Source of the DNA: CAZMRF01 sp964568735
GTDB taxonomy: Bacteria > Acidobacteriota > Polarisedimenticolia > JACPZX01
DNA: 18,660 bases
Assembly: GCA_964568735.1 (NCBI GenBank)
Contig: CAZMRF010000077.1
Coordinates: 1-18,660, forward strand
Reading direction: 5' to 3'
The notes below the pieces were generated by a model, which worked only from the letters and a program-made list of their open reading frames with translations, was not told the origin of the DNA and did no database searches. Below, in pieces: positions 1-7,615 of this stretch. Each line of letters starts with the position of its first letter. The stretch's first letter is position 1. Made by a program: the position numbers and the translations under genes.

Positions 1-294
1 CAGCCGTTCCGCCAGCGTCTGGCCCTCGACCAGCTCCATCACCAGCGCGCGCACGCCGTCGGCTTCCTCGAGCCCGAAGATCGACGAAATGTTCGGATGG
101 TGGAGCTGCGCGAGGACCTGCGCCTCGCGCTCGAATCGAGCCAGGCGCTCCCTATCCTCCGCGAAGGCGGCGGGCAGGGTCTTGATGGCCACCTCGCGCT
201 TGAGCCGGGTGTCGGTGGCGCGATAGACCACCCCCATGCCGCCCTCGCCGAGCTTTGCAGTGATCGAGTAGGGGCCGAAGCGGGTGCCGATCAC
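1..294 (-). CDS. Ser/Thr protein kinase, N-terminal part (cut by window edge)
   Basis: Reading the minus strand from a GTG at 294 gives a 98-residue open frame that continues past base 1. It shows the start of a bacterial Hanks-type Ser/Thr kinase domain: the glycine loop GEGGMGVVY (residues 16-24), then VAIK with the ATP-binding lysine at residue 38. The EREAQVLAQLHHPNI stretch carries the alpha-C glutamate and is followed by hinge-like VMELVEGQTL. The kinase domain begins only about 8 residues in, as in the soluble or single-pass kinases common in Acidobacteriota and Myxococcota. The catalytic loop and everything after it lie outside the window, so substrate and membrane topology are unknown. 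The GTG start is chosen because GTRFGPYSI is the usual beginning of such kinases. The frame stays open to a stop at 391, so a longer N-terminus is possible. Confidence 0.88.
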   Translation of the reverse strand, partial: MIGTRFGPYSITAKLGEGGMGVVYRATDTRLKREVAIKTLPAAFAEDRERLARFEREAQVLAQLHHPNISSIFGLEEADGVRALVMELVEGQTLAERL

Positions 295-469
295 GGCGTC
301 GCTCTCACGGCGAGATCGGCTCGCCAACCGCTCACGACACGATGGTTGCTCGGCACTGAGGTAGAGGGTCCGGCCGCGGGTGGCTCGATGTCACGAAAAC
401 CGCGCTACGCCACGGCGGAACGGCGGCGCGGCATGGGAAAACCAGCCAGAATGGCGAAGATTCTATCAC

Positions 470-775
470 TCACCCGGCCAAGGGAGAATCGCACAGGGGT
501 CCGAAAGGCAAGCAGGTGTCCCCGGGGTCGTAGGTGTAGAACGAGACGAGTGCCACGCGCCTCGGCGGATGCCCCAGGGCTTCGAGATACGGAGTCTGCC
601 CTTTCCCGCTCGACATGCCGTGGACCTTCCCCCACCCGGACATGTCGAAATCGACCTTGGCCACCATCGCATCGACGTCGGTGCCAAGCTCCTTGTCGAA
701 GGCGCTCTGGGCGAAGACGAGAAGAGTCCCCAGGAGCAGAGCCGAAGCGACGAACAGTGCCACGCGGAACCTCAT
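470..775 (-). CDS. Small secreted protein of unknown function
   Basis: This encodes 101 residues. The ATG at 775 is fixed by a GGAGGT ribosome-binding site 9 bases upstream on the minus strand; an upstream in-frame start at 796 has no such site. Residues 1-23 (MRFRVALFVASALLLGTLLV onward) form a signal peptide with a likely cleavage after FAQ or QSA. The mature part is about 80 residues, with a GWGKVHGMSSGKGQ stretch and a VALVSFYTYDPGD strand. It ends with two cysteines nine residues apart that could form a disulfide. I do not recognise the family. The abrupt Cys/Pro-rich ending after a beta-strand-like segment leaves open that the protein is a truncated or frameshifted piece of a longer secreted protein. 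It lies 175 bases upstream of the kinase on the same strand. Confidence 0.6.
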   Translation of the reverse strand: MRFRVALFVASALLLGTLLVFAQSAFDKELGTDVDAMVAKVDFDMSGWGKVHGMSSGKGQTPYLEALGHPPRRVALVSFYTYDPGDTCLPFGPLCDSPLAG

Positions 776-1012
776 GGTCGTCTGACCTCCACGCATTTGA
801 TGATCCCGAGGAGTCGGGACAGAGCCAGCATTCTCTCCACGTGCCGGCCGTCGAACCGCGGGGATTCAATCAGGGAGAAACTCCCGGTGGGGGAGGGAGT
901 ATCGTGTTATGGTGCTGGATTCAACCTCAGGCGGCCGTGAAGTCTGTGTGACGATCGACCTTCCTGATGGTAACCCGATCGAAAATCGGAAAAAGGAACG
1001 GTGACATTCACC

Positions 1013-1582
1013 ATGAACAGAATCACCTGTGCTCTCGTTGTGCTCGGCCTGTCGCTGGCGGTGGCCGCCCCGGCAATGGCTTCCGACAAGGAACCCAAGC
1101 CGATCCAGGTCCACGAGAAGATGACGATCAAGGCCACTGTCGAGGCGATCGACCAGGCCAACAGGACGGTGACGCTCAAGGGACCCAAGGGAAGTCTCAT
1201 GACGCTGGCCGTGGACGAGGGCGTTCAGAGGTTCGGCGCTCTCAAGGTGGGAGACCAGGTCAACGCCACCTACTACGAATCAGTGGTGATTGAGGTGCGC
1301 AAGCCGGGCACGGCGCCGGCCGGTGAGACCGTCGCGGCCGCGGCGGGGACGCTTCCGGGATCGAAGCCCGCCGGAGCCGCTGTGGTCCAGTCGACCACGA
1401 CGGTCACCGTCGAGGCGATCGACATGGCGACACCCGCCGTCACGGTGAAGACCGCGGATGGGAACAGCGTCAGCTTCCGGGTCCACAAGAAGAAGCACCT
1501 CGAGGGCCTGAAGGTGGGAGATCAGATCGTCATCGTCAAGACCGATGCGCTGATGATCGACATTCAAGCGGCGAAGGGCTAG
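1013..1582 (+). CDS. Exported protein with two tandem OB-like repeats
   Basis: This encodes 189 residues from the ATG at 1013. A GTG four codons earlier (1001) sits too close to the AAGGA at about 993-997 to be the start. Residues 1-24 are a signal peptide ending in APAMAS. The mature protein is an internal duplication: residues about 38-96 and 129-186 both start with (A/V)TVEAID, continue through a beta-rich stretch, and carry (A/G)LKVGDQ near the same relative position. An Ala/Gly/Pro-rich linker (about 97-128) joins them. The TVEAID..V..K...G.......V......LKVGDQ pattern resembles small OB-fold-like periplasmic domains in the DUF5666/copper-resistance-accessory style. No metal-binding motif is visible, so function is unknown. 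Location is probably periplasmic. Confidence 0.8.
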   Translation: MNRITCALVVLGLSLAVAAPAMASDKEPKPIQVHEKMTIKATVEAIDQANRTVTLKGPKGSLMTLAVDEGVQRFGALKVGDQVNATYYESVVIEVRKPGTAPAGETVAAAAGTLPGSKPAGAAVVQSTTTVTVEAIDMATPAVTVKTADGNSVSFRVHKKKHLEGLKVGDQIVIVKTDALMIDIQAAKG

Positions 1583-1616
1583 GACACCACCCTCCGCAGC
1601 GCCGAGTGAAGGATAC

Positions 1617-1666
1617 GCGCGAAGCCGGTCCCGTCATCTCCTTGATGACAGGGACCGCCTTCGCGC
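1617..1666. other. Long near-perfect hairpin
   Basis: The left arm at 1617-1638 pairs with the right arm at 1644-1666 around the 5-base loop TCCTT. There are 8 bp (1617-1624 with 1659-1666), one C/C mismatch (1625/1658), 7 bp (1626-1632 with 1651-1657), a single-base bulge (A1650), and 6 bp (1633-1638 with 1644-1649). That is 21 pairs, mostly G-C. No T-run follows on either strand, so it is not a textbook intrinsic terminator. It lies between two exported-protein genes and could be a U-tract-less terminator, an mRNA processing or stability element, or a small RNA structure. Confidence 0.8.
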
Positions 1667-1733
1667 AGCTCGTGAGCATCCCCAGAACGAAAGCCTCGTT
1701 CATCAGGCGGGGAACGAGCCTTAAGGAGATATG

Positions 1734-2351
1734 ATGTCGATATCGAGAAGAATGAGCTTCGCGGCGGCCGCTGCCGCCATCGCCGGCATCGTGCTGCTGG
1801 GGAGCCTGCCCGGTTTCGCCGAGGAGAAGCCAAAGACGGAGAAACCGAAGGCGGAGAAGCCAAAGCGCGAGAGCTTCGGGGCCGTAGCCGAGGCGCAGGG
1901 TCCGCAGCTCGGGACCCGCCTCCAGGTCACCATCATCATCGAAGGCTACTCGACGCCGGAGGACAGGCAGACCCTGCTCGAGGCCTACAGCAGCGGAGGC
2001 CAGAAGGGTCTCGCCACGGCATTGACCAGGATGAAATCAAAGGGGCACATCGCGTTCGGTGACTCGCTGGGCTACGATCTCAACTACATTGCTCAGGAAC
2101 CGACGCAGGATGGGCGCAGGATTCGCATCGTGACCGATCGTGCCATCGGTATCGCCGAGGGCTGGATCATGGGCACGTCGATCGACTACGACCTCTCGCT
2201 CGTCGAGCTCGATCTGAGCAGCACGAAAGGCAAGAGCGCCGGCACCCTGGTCCTGGCCGCGAAGTTCCAGATGAGCAAGGAGGGGCAGCTCGAGATCGTG
2301 CCCTACGAGCTCGAGCCCTGGAAGCTGATTGACGTCATGGAGTGGAAGTGA
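1734..2351 (+). CDS. Exported protein with Lys-Pro-Glu repeat linker, unknown function
   Basis: This encodes 205 residues from the ATG at 1734. A strong AAGGAG at 1723-1728 is 5 bases from this ATG but only 2 from the adjacent in-frame ATG at 1731. The first 30 or so residues are a signal peptide with an alanine-rich core and a likely cut after GFA. Then comes a charged low-complexity linker built of EKPK units (EEKPKTEKPKAEKPKRE). The remaining about 150 residues look like one compact domain with strands LQVTIIIEGY, RIRIVTDRAI and TLVLAAKFQM and a final WKLIDVMEWK. I do not recognise it. The EKPK linker may act as a cell-wall or periplasm spacer, which is inference. It is convergent with the RecQ-like gene, only 36 bases away. 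Confidence 0.78.
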   Translation: MSISRRMSFAAAAAAIAGIVLLGSLPGFAEEKPKTEKPKAEKPKRESFGAVAEAQGPQLGTRLQVTIIIEGYSTPEDRQTLLEAYSSGGQKGLATALTRMKSKGHIAFGDSLGYDLNYIAQEPTQDGRRIRIVTDRAIGIAEGWIMGTSIDYDLSLVELDLSSTKGKSAGTLVLAAKFQMSKEGQLEIVPYELEPWKLIDVMEWK

Positions 2352-2352
2352 C

Positions 2353-2372
2353 CGGAGGGGACCTCACCTCCG
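2353..2372. terminator. Possible bidirectional terminator stem
   Basis: In the 36-base gap between the convergent exported-protein and helicase genes, CGGAGG (2353-2358) can pair with CCTCCG (2367-2372) around an 8-base loop. No T-tract follows. The position suits a shared terminator, but the stem is short and this is a weak call. Confidence 0.3.
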
Positions 2373-2387
2373 CCTTCGGTCCCGCTC

Positions 2388-3965
2388 TCAGTGCTCGTTC
2401 AGGATCTCGAGAAAGGGAGCGCCGTAGCGTTCCAGCTTGACGGGCCCGACTCCCGAGAGGCCGAGCAGGCCGGAGGGACTCTTCGGCACGGCCGCCGCCA
2501 TCTGCCTCAAGACGGCATCGCTGAAGACGATGTAGGCCGGTACGCCTTCGGCGTCGGCGATCTTCTTGCGTAGCGCCCGCAGCCTCTCGAATAGTTCAGG
2601 ATTGGGCATTGGGGCGCTCGTGCCGGTCGTTCGCGACGCCGCGGAGCCGAGCGTTCGCGCCGCCCCTGCGCCGCTCGGGAGTGCCCCCCTCGCACCGCTC
2701 GCCACGCGGGACCTTCCCCGCCGCGCAGGCTCGACGTCCTCCACCAGCGATTCGATGCCGGAGCCGCGGCAGACGTCACAGGAGTCGCCGCACGGTGGGA
2801 TCGTCTCGTCCAGGTACCGCGCGATCTCACGGTGGCGGCACTTTCCACCGTCCACCAGGCGGAACATCTCGACCGTCTTGGCACGCGTCTCCGCGCGTAC
2901 CGCCTCGTCTTCGATCCCGCGCAGGAACGCATCGAAGCCGATGACGTCGGCCCACGAGTACATCAGCACGCAGTCGCTTGGCAGCCCATCCCTTCCGGCG
3001 CGGCCGATCTCCTGGTACCAGGCCTCCACGCTCTTGGGCATGTCGCGATGGACCACGAACCGGACGTTGCTCTTGTCGATGCCCATTCCGAAGGCGACGG
3101 TCGCGACCACGACATCCACCTCGTCCCTGGCGAAGGCGTCCTGGGTCCGCGCCCGCTCCTCGTCCGGGAGCCCCGCGTGGTAGGCCGCCGCGCGGATCCC
3201 CCGGGAGCAGAGCCACTCCGCGGTCGATTCCACCCCCTTGCGGCTCATGCAGTAGACGATGCCGCTCTCTCCGGCATGCCGGCGCGCGATGCCCAGGATG
3301 TCGTTGCGCGTGTTGCGGCCGGCTCCCTTCTTCTGGGCCGTGATGATCAGGTTGGGGCGGAAGAAGGATCCTTTGAAGCCCTCCGGCTTGCGCATGCCGA
3401 GCTGGCGGATGATGTCGCCCACCACACGCCGCGTCGCGGTGGCCGTGAGCGCGAGGACCGGGATGTCACCCAGCTCTTCCTTGAGGCCGCGAAGCCGCCG
3501 GTAGGCCGGCCGGAAGTCGTGCCCCCAGTGGCTGATGCAGTGCGCCTCGTCCACGACCACGAGGCTCACGGAGCAGCCGGCGATGAGGGAGCGCAGCGGG
3601 CCGTCGATCCCCTCGGGAGCCACGTAGACCAGCTCCAGCTCCCCGCGGCGCAGCTGATCGAGCCGCTCCCGGCGCACCCCGGGCTCGATCGTGGAGTTGA
3701 TCACGACGGCGCGGTAGCCGAGGCGCTCGAGCTCATCCACCTGGTCCTTCATCAGGGAGATCAAAGGTGAGATGACGAGCACCGCGCCGGGCAGGATGCG
3801 CGCCGGGATCTGGAAGGTCAGCGACTTCCCGGCGCCCGTGGGCATGACGCCGATGCAGTCCCGCCCGGCGAGGACGGCGTCGATGATGTGGCGCTGTCCG
3901 GGACGGAACTCGCGGTATCCGAAAACGCTCTCGAGGATCTGCTGCGGGTCGGCCTGCTCGGGCAC
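2388..3965 (-). CDS. recQ: RecQ-family ATP-dependent DNA helicase with HRDC domain, no winged helix
   Basis: This encodes 525 residues from a GTG at 3965, with GGAGAG just upstream. RecQ-specific motifs appear in order: motif 0 FGYREFRPGQ (15-24), Walker A MPTGAGKS (41-48, K47), DEAH box (139-142), TATAT (174-178), and motif VI QEIGRAGRDG (318-327). A four-cysteine zinc site follows (C376, C392, C396, C399). The protein unwinds DNA 3' to 5' using ATP in recombination and fork repair. After the zinc site there is a roughly 55-residue Arg/Ala/Gly/Ser linker (about 400-455) instead of the RQC winged-helix domain. A C-terminal HRDC domain (about 456-525) then contains GLLGLSGVGPVKLERYG. The length is shorter than the 609 residues of E. 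coli RecQ for that reason. The function call is secure; the gene symbol is by family and not proven orthologous. Confidence 0.95.
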   Translation of the reverse strand: MPEQADPQQILESVFGYREFRPGQRHIIDAVLAGRDCIGVMPTGAGKSLTFQIPARILPGAVLVISPLISLMKDQVDELERLGYRAVVINSTIEPGVRRERLDQLRRGELELVYVAPEGIDGPLRSLIAGCSVSLVVVDEAHCISHWGHDFRPAYRRLRGLKEELGDIPVLALTATATRRVVGDIIRQLGMRKPEGFKGSFFRPNLIITAQKKGAGRNTRNDILGIARRHAGESGIVYCMSRKGVESTAEWLCSRGIRAAAYHAGLPDEERARTQDAFARDEVDVVVATVAFGMGIDKSNVRFVVHRDMPKSVEAWYQEIGRAGRDGLPSDCVLMYSWADVIGFDAFLRGIEDEAVRAETRAKTVEMFRLVDGGKCRHREIARYLDETIPPCGDSCDVCRGSGIESLVEDVEPARRGRSRVASGARGALPSGAGAARTLGSAASRTTGTSAPMPNPELFERLRALRKKIADAEGVPAYIVFSDAVLRQMAAAVPKSPSGLLGLSGVGPVKLERYGAPFLEILNEH

Positions 3966-4104
3966 GCTCTCTCCGAATGTAATGGCAGCTGGCGGGGGCG
4001 GGGAGCTGGGCCGCGCGACGCGGGGTCCCGGAGTCTGCCACGGGGAGGAGGCGGCGGCAAATCACCTGGCGAAGGAGTCAGGCATCGCTCCGGCTGAACC
4101 CGAC

Positions 4105-4135
4105 TGTGACGGACCCGCTGCCGGAACCCTATAAT
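4105..4135 (+). promoter_or_regulatory. Candidate sigma-70-type promoter for the propeller/peptidase operon
   Basis: A perfect TATAAT lies at 4130-4135, with TGTGAC (4105-4110) as a weak -35 at a 19-base spacing. It sits 37 bases ahead of the ATG at 4173, inside the divergent gap between the helicase gene and the propeller gene. The -10 is good and the -35 and spacing are poor. Confidence 0.5.
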
Positions 4136-4172
4136 CGCCGGCCCACAAACGGAGCACACAGAGGAGACATCC

Positions 4173-5453
4173 ATGCGTCACGAGTTCAGGATCCTGCTGG
4201 CCGGCGCGCTCACGGCGCTCGCGGGCCCGGCGCTCGCGGGCCCGGCGCTCGCGGGGAAGGTCGAGCACACCCAGGTCACCGAGCCGAAGGTGGCGCTGGC
4301 GGCGCCGGCCGAGCTGGCCGCGATCGGCCAGCCGACACGGCTGCTGGAGCGCGGCGGAACGCTCTACGTCGCAGGCGTGGCCGGGATCGCGGCGCTGTCG
4401 GCGGACGGCAAGGTCTTGTGGTCTACCCCGCTCGATCCGATCGGCGTGCGCGAGCTCACCGTCGACGATGCCGGCATCGCCTACACGGGCTACGAGATCA
4501 GCGGCACGAAGACCACGGCCTGGTCGTTCTTCGGCGACATGCCCGACAAGCTCACGTTCGCCCCGAGCGTCGTGGGCATGCTCACGCCCGACGGCAAGAA
4601 GAGCTGGCAGGCGAATGGGCCGGCCTCCCGGATCTCCGCGCCGTGCCTGACCCCGGCGTCGATCGGCGTGCTGACGGGGCCGAGCTTCCATATCTACGCG
4701 CGCGCCGACGGCAAGCTCACGGTCTCGACCATGGATCTCGAGGCGGCCATGATGCCGAACTCACTCACCGGCCGAATGTTCCGCCCGCGGCCGATGTTCC
4801 TCGGGGACCGGTTCGTCGGCGCCTACTTCTACAACTTCTACCAGATCGGCCCCGCCGGCGAGGAGATCGAGAAGGACGCGAAGGGGCGCATCAACATGGT
4901 CGCCGGACCGCTGCCGTTCAAAGGGAGCATCCTGGTCGGCTCGTATACGCTTGCGCCCAACGGAGAGGTCAACAAGAGCATGGCGGTCCTCTTCGACCCC
5001 GCGGGCAACAAGTTCGAGAAGGTCTGGGACCAGGATATCGCCGATGACCATTCGGCGACCGGTGATTTCGTGATCGACGGCGACACCATCTACGCCGCGA
5101 GCAACTTCACGGTGTCGGCGCTCGACGCGAAAGGCAAGAAGCTCTGGAGTGCCGAGGGAAAGGACGGAGCGCTGTCCGCCGGCTCGATGCGCGGCGTCCG
5201 CTTCTCCAAGAACTTCGGCTACCGCTACTGGGGCGGCAGCCTCATGGCGCTGGGGGGAGATCGCCTCTACCTGGCGACGCGCCGGGAGATCGCCAAGAAA
5301 ACATGGGCGGACGTGATCACCGTGCTCGACAAGAAGGACGGCGCCTACGTGAAGACGATCGACATCCGCAAGGACCTGGTGGACATGCTCGTCTCGCAGG
5401 GGCGCCTCGTGGTCGCGACTTCCGACGGGGTGCAGTTCCTGGCGCTCGACTGA
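4173..5453 (+). CDS. Secreted PQQ-like beta-propeller protein
   Basis: This encodes 426 residues from the ATG at 4173, preceded by AGAGGAGA at a good spacing. Residues 1-28 form a signal peptide that contains a repeated ALAGP block. The rest has the blade pattern of PQQ-like (BamB-type) propellers: short strands ending in GKVLWS, GKKSWQ and GKKLWS, alternating with glycine-rich turns and VxALxAxGK motifs, and finishing with GVQFLALD. Such proteins are periplasmic or surface propellers. Some bind PQQ or partner proteins, but no catalytic dehydrogenase residues are evident here, so I make no enzymatic call. The stop codon is only 6 bases before the downstream peptidase start, so the two are probably co-transcribed. 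A candidate promoter lies at 4105-4135. Confidence 0.8.
   Translation: MRHEFRILLAGALTALAGPALAGPALAGKVEHTQVTEPKVALAAPAELAAIGQPTRLLERGGTLYVAGVAGIAALSADGKVLWSTPLDPIGVRELTVDDAGIAYTGYEISGTKTTAWSFFGDMPDKLTFAPSVVGMLTPDGKKSWQANGPASRISAPCLTPASIGVLTGPSFHIYARADGKLTVSTMDLEAAMMPNSLTGRMFRPRPMFLGDRFVGAYFYNFYQIGPAGEEIEKDAKGRINMVAGPLPFKGSILVGSYTLAPNGEVNKSMAVLFDPAGNKFEKVWDQDIADDHSATGDFVIDGDTIYAASNFTVSALDAKGKKLWSAEGKDGALSAGSMRGVRFSKNFGYRYWGGSLMALGGDRLYLATRREIAKKTWADVITVLDKKDGAYVKTIDIRKDLVDMLVSQGRLVVATSDGVQFLALD
4214..4255 (+). repeat. 15-bp tandem repeat inside a signal peptide
   Basis: The unit GGCGCTCGCGGGCCC occurs at 4214-4228 and 4229-4243, and a third copy is nearly complete at 4244-4255. It is in frame and encodes ALAGP-ALAGP-ALAG at the end of the propeller protein's signal peptide, so copy-number change would lengthen or shorten it by 5 residues without a frameshift. 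Confidence 0.9.
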
Positions 5454-5459
5454 TCTAAG

Positions 5460-6989
5460 ATGGGTGCCATGCTCACATCCTCCCGAACACGCCTCGCCGG
5501 CCCGGCCGCCCTCCTCACGGCCGCCCTCGCCACCTTGCTTGCATTCCCGCAAGCCGCCCTCGCCGACGACGCTCTCGAGTCCATACGCTCCGAGATCACC
5601 CGGCGCCACGACGAGGGCGTTCGCCGCCTCCAGGAGTGGGTGCGGCAGCCCTCGATCGCCGCGGAGAACCGCGGCATGAACGAAGGGTGCGATCTGATGA
5701 TGCGCCTGGCGCGGGAGGCGGGCTTCGACCATGTCACTCGCGTGCCCACCGACGGCCATCCCGGAGTCTTCGCGACCCTCGACGCCGGCGCCCCGACGAC
5801 CATCGGTCTCTACTTCATGTACGACGTCAAGCAGGTGGAACCCTCAGAGTGGTCGTCGCCGCCGTGGGATGCGGCCATCATCGGCAAGCCCGGCTTCGGC
5901 AAGGCGCTCGTCGGGCGCGGCGCCGTGAACCAGAAGGGCCCCCAGGCGGCGCTCCTGGCGGCACTGCACGCCATCCGCGGGGCGGGGAAGAAGCTCCCGG
6001 TCAATCTCGTTCTCGTCGCCGAGGGAGAGGAGGAGATCGGCTCACCGCATATTCGACAGATCGTGCGCCAGCCGGAGGTGGCCGCTGCGCTGAAGCGCTG
6101 CACGGGGGTCTTCATGCCGTCGGCCGCCCAGGATCCGGACGGGACCACGACGGTCTCGCTGGGCGCCAAGGGGGTCGTCGAGCTGGAGCTCGTAGCAAGC
6201 GGTGAGAGGTGGGGACGCGGTCCGGGGAAAGACGTCCACTCGAGCAACCGGGCCAGGCTCGACAGCCCTGCCTTTCATCTCGTGCAGGCTCTCAATACCC
6301 TGGTCACGCCAGAAGGCGATCCGGCGATCGACGGCTTCGCCGACGCCGCGCGCGCAGCCTCCGAGACCGAGCGCGCCATGCTCGACGTTGCAGCCTCCCG
6401 TCTCAAGGAGTCCACAGCCAAGAGCCAGCTCACGGCGGAGCGGTGGACCCACGATCTGGCCTGGCGCCCGACGCTCGAGCGCTTTCTCTTCACGCCGACG
6501 GTGAACATCGAGGGGCTCGTCGCCGGCTACACCGGTCCCGGTGGAAAGACCGTCCTCCCGCACCGCGCGGTGGCCAAGCTGGACCTGCGCCTCGTCCCGG
6601 ACATGACCTACGAGGGAGCCGTGGCCGCCCTGAAGGCCCACCTCCAGAAGCGGGGCTTCGGCGACATCGAGGTCAACCCGAGCGGCGGCTACGATCCTAC
6701 GGGCACGCCTCCCGAGGCGGCGATCATCCGCGCTCAGATCTCCGTCTACCGGCGCGCGGGGCTCGACCCGATCCTCTGGCCGCGCAACGCCGGCTCTTAC
6801 CCGGGCTACGTCTTCACAAGTGATCCGCTCCGGCTGCCCGCCGGCCACTTCGGACTCGGACACGGCGGCGGCGCGCACGCCCCGGACGAGTACTTCGTCA
6901 TCGAATCGTCGAACCCGAAGGTGGCAGGATGGGACGCCGCCGTCGCCTCCTTCGTCGAGTACCTCTTCGAGCTGGCAAGCATCCGCTGA
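5460..6989 (+). CDS. Exported M20-family metallopeptidase homologue with altered metal ligands
   Basis: This encodes 509 residues from the ATG at 5460, six bases after the previous stop; the ATG at 5469 is an equal alternative. A signal peptide ends near ALAD (residue 36). The M20/ArgE/dipeptidase fold is clear: YDVKQVEPSEWSSPPW (121-136), GRGAVNQKGP (152-161), AEGEEEIGS (187-195, with the catalytic Glu and a ligand Glu at 191-192), the dimerisation-domain histidine in KDVHSS (H260), and GGGAHAPDEY with the C-terminal ligand H473. Three usual dinuclear-metal ligands appear changed: the HxD histidine is M120, the bridging aspartate is N157, and the later aspartate falls at S221. It may cleave peptides or acylated amino acids with atypical metal binding, or it may have lost hydrolase activity. 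It probably forms an operon with the propeller gene. Confidence 0.88.
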   Translation: MGAMLTSSRTRLAGPAALLTAALATLLAFPQAALADDALESIRSEITRRHDEGVRRLQEWVRQPSIAAENRGMNEGCDLMMRLAREAGFDHVTRVPTDGHPGVFATLDAGAPTTIGLYFMYDVKQVEPSEWSSPPWDAAIIGKPGFGKALVGRGAVNQKGPQAALLAALHAIRGAGKKLPVNLVLVAEGEEEIGSPHIRQIVRQPEVAAALKRCTGVFMPSAAQDPDGTTTVSLGAKGVVELELVASGERWGRGPGKDVHSSNRARLDSPAFHLVQALNTLVTPEGDPAIDGFADAARAASETERAMLDVAASRLKESTAKSQLTAERWTHDLAWRPTLERFLFTPTVNIEGLVAGYTGPGGKTVLPHRAVAKLDLRLVPDMTYEGAVAALKAHLQKRGFGDIEVNPSGGYDPTGTPPEAAIIRAQISVYRRAGLDPILWPRNAGSYPGYVFTSDPLRLPAGHFGLGHGGGAHAPDEYFVIESSNPKVAGWDAAVASFVEYLFELASIR

Positions 6990-7044
6990 GTCGGCGCCGC
7001 CTCGTGCTGGCGTTTGGCACGTCGATCCCGTAGCCTGAGCGATC

Positions 7045-7473
7045 ATGAGCGACCAGAAGTACCGCCAGCGGGGCTATCAGGACTCGGGGTCGAAGAGCGA
7101 GCGGGGACGCAATTCCATCAAGCCGGCCGGCCGTCCCGCGACCTACGGCCCCAAGGCGATCCAGCTTTCTCCCTCGCGCACGATTTCGCGCTGCGCCGCC
7201 TGCGGAGCGATCCTCACGGCCTCGAGCCCCGGTTCGGACACCTGCCCCGGGTGCGGCGCCGATCTCCACTCGTGCACGCAGTGCGCCCACTTCGACCCCG
7301 GGAGGCGCTTCCAGTGCGCGCAGGAGATCCCCGAGGCGATCCTCGACAAGAGCGCGCGGAACGAGTGCGGGCTCTTCAAGCTCCGCACCTCCGTCGAGCG
7401 CGACGCTTCCAGGAGTACCAGCAACCCGACCAGCGCCCGGTCGGGGTTCGACGCCCTCTTCAAGAAGAAGTGA
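7045..7473 (+). CDS. Small zinc-ribbon protein
   Basis: This encodes 142 residues from the ATG at 7045. The N-terminal 45 residues are basic and polar, probably disordered. The centre has two CxxC knuckles (CAAC and CPGC, 15 residues apart), then CTQC, a single Cys in FQCAQ and a final Cys in NECGLF. This pattern suits one or two treble-clef or ribbon zinc sites. There is no signal peptide or membrane segment, so it should be cytoplasmic. It may bind nucleic acid or act as a small adaptor, but nothing in the sequence fixes a role. No clear ribosome-binding site precedes it. It sits alone between two exported-enzyme genes on the same strand. Confidence 0.75.
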   Translation: MSDQKYRQRGYQDSGSKSERGRNSIKPAGRPATYGPKAIQLSPSRTISRCAACGAILTASSPGSDTCPGCGADLHSCTQCAHFDPGRRFQCAQEIPEAILDKSARNECGLFKLRTSVERDASRSTSNPTSARSGFDALFKKK

Positions 7474-7520
7474 CCGGCTGGCCCCGTGCGGACGGCGCGG
7501 TTCCTCGTCTACGCAGAAGA

Positions 7521-7554
7521 CCTCGATGAGCTCGATGGCCATCTGCGATCGAGG
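7521..7554. repeat. Nested inverted repeat upstream of the hydrolase
   Basis: CCTCGAT (7521-7527) is matched by ATCGAGG (7548-7554), and the loop contains the perfect 10-base palindrome GATGGCCATC (7534-7543). It lies about 60 bases ahead of the lipoprotein hydrolase ATG and could be an operator or a leader hairpin. No function is shown. Confidence 0.4.
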
Positions 7555-7615
7555 GGTAGGATTTCATGCAGGCGAATCACGCGACGCGTCCCGTAGGCAA
7601 GACCTGGAGGCATCC

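Noticed and set aside
97..951. A 284-residue plus-strand open frame at the left edge
   Set aside because: It is antisense to the kinase and the small secreted gene, and Arg/Pro/Ser-rich without domain signals.
776..1012. Divergent promoters between the small secreted gene and the OB-like gene
   Set aside because: Only weak hexamers are visible (TTGAAT with TACTCC on the minus strand). None is distinguishable from chance.
2832..3770. A 312-residue plus-strand open frame
   Set aside because: It lies fully antisense to the RecQ-like gene, whose motifs are unmistakable.
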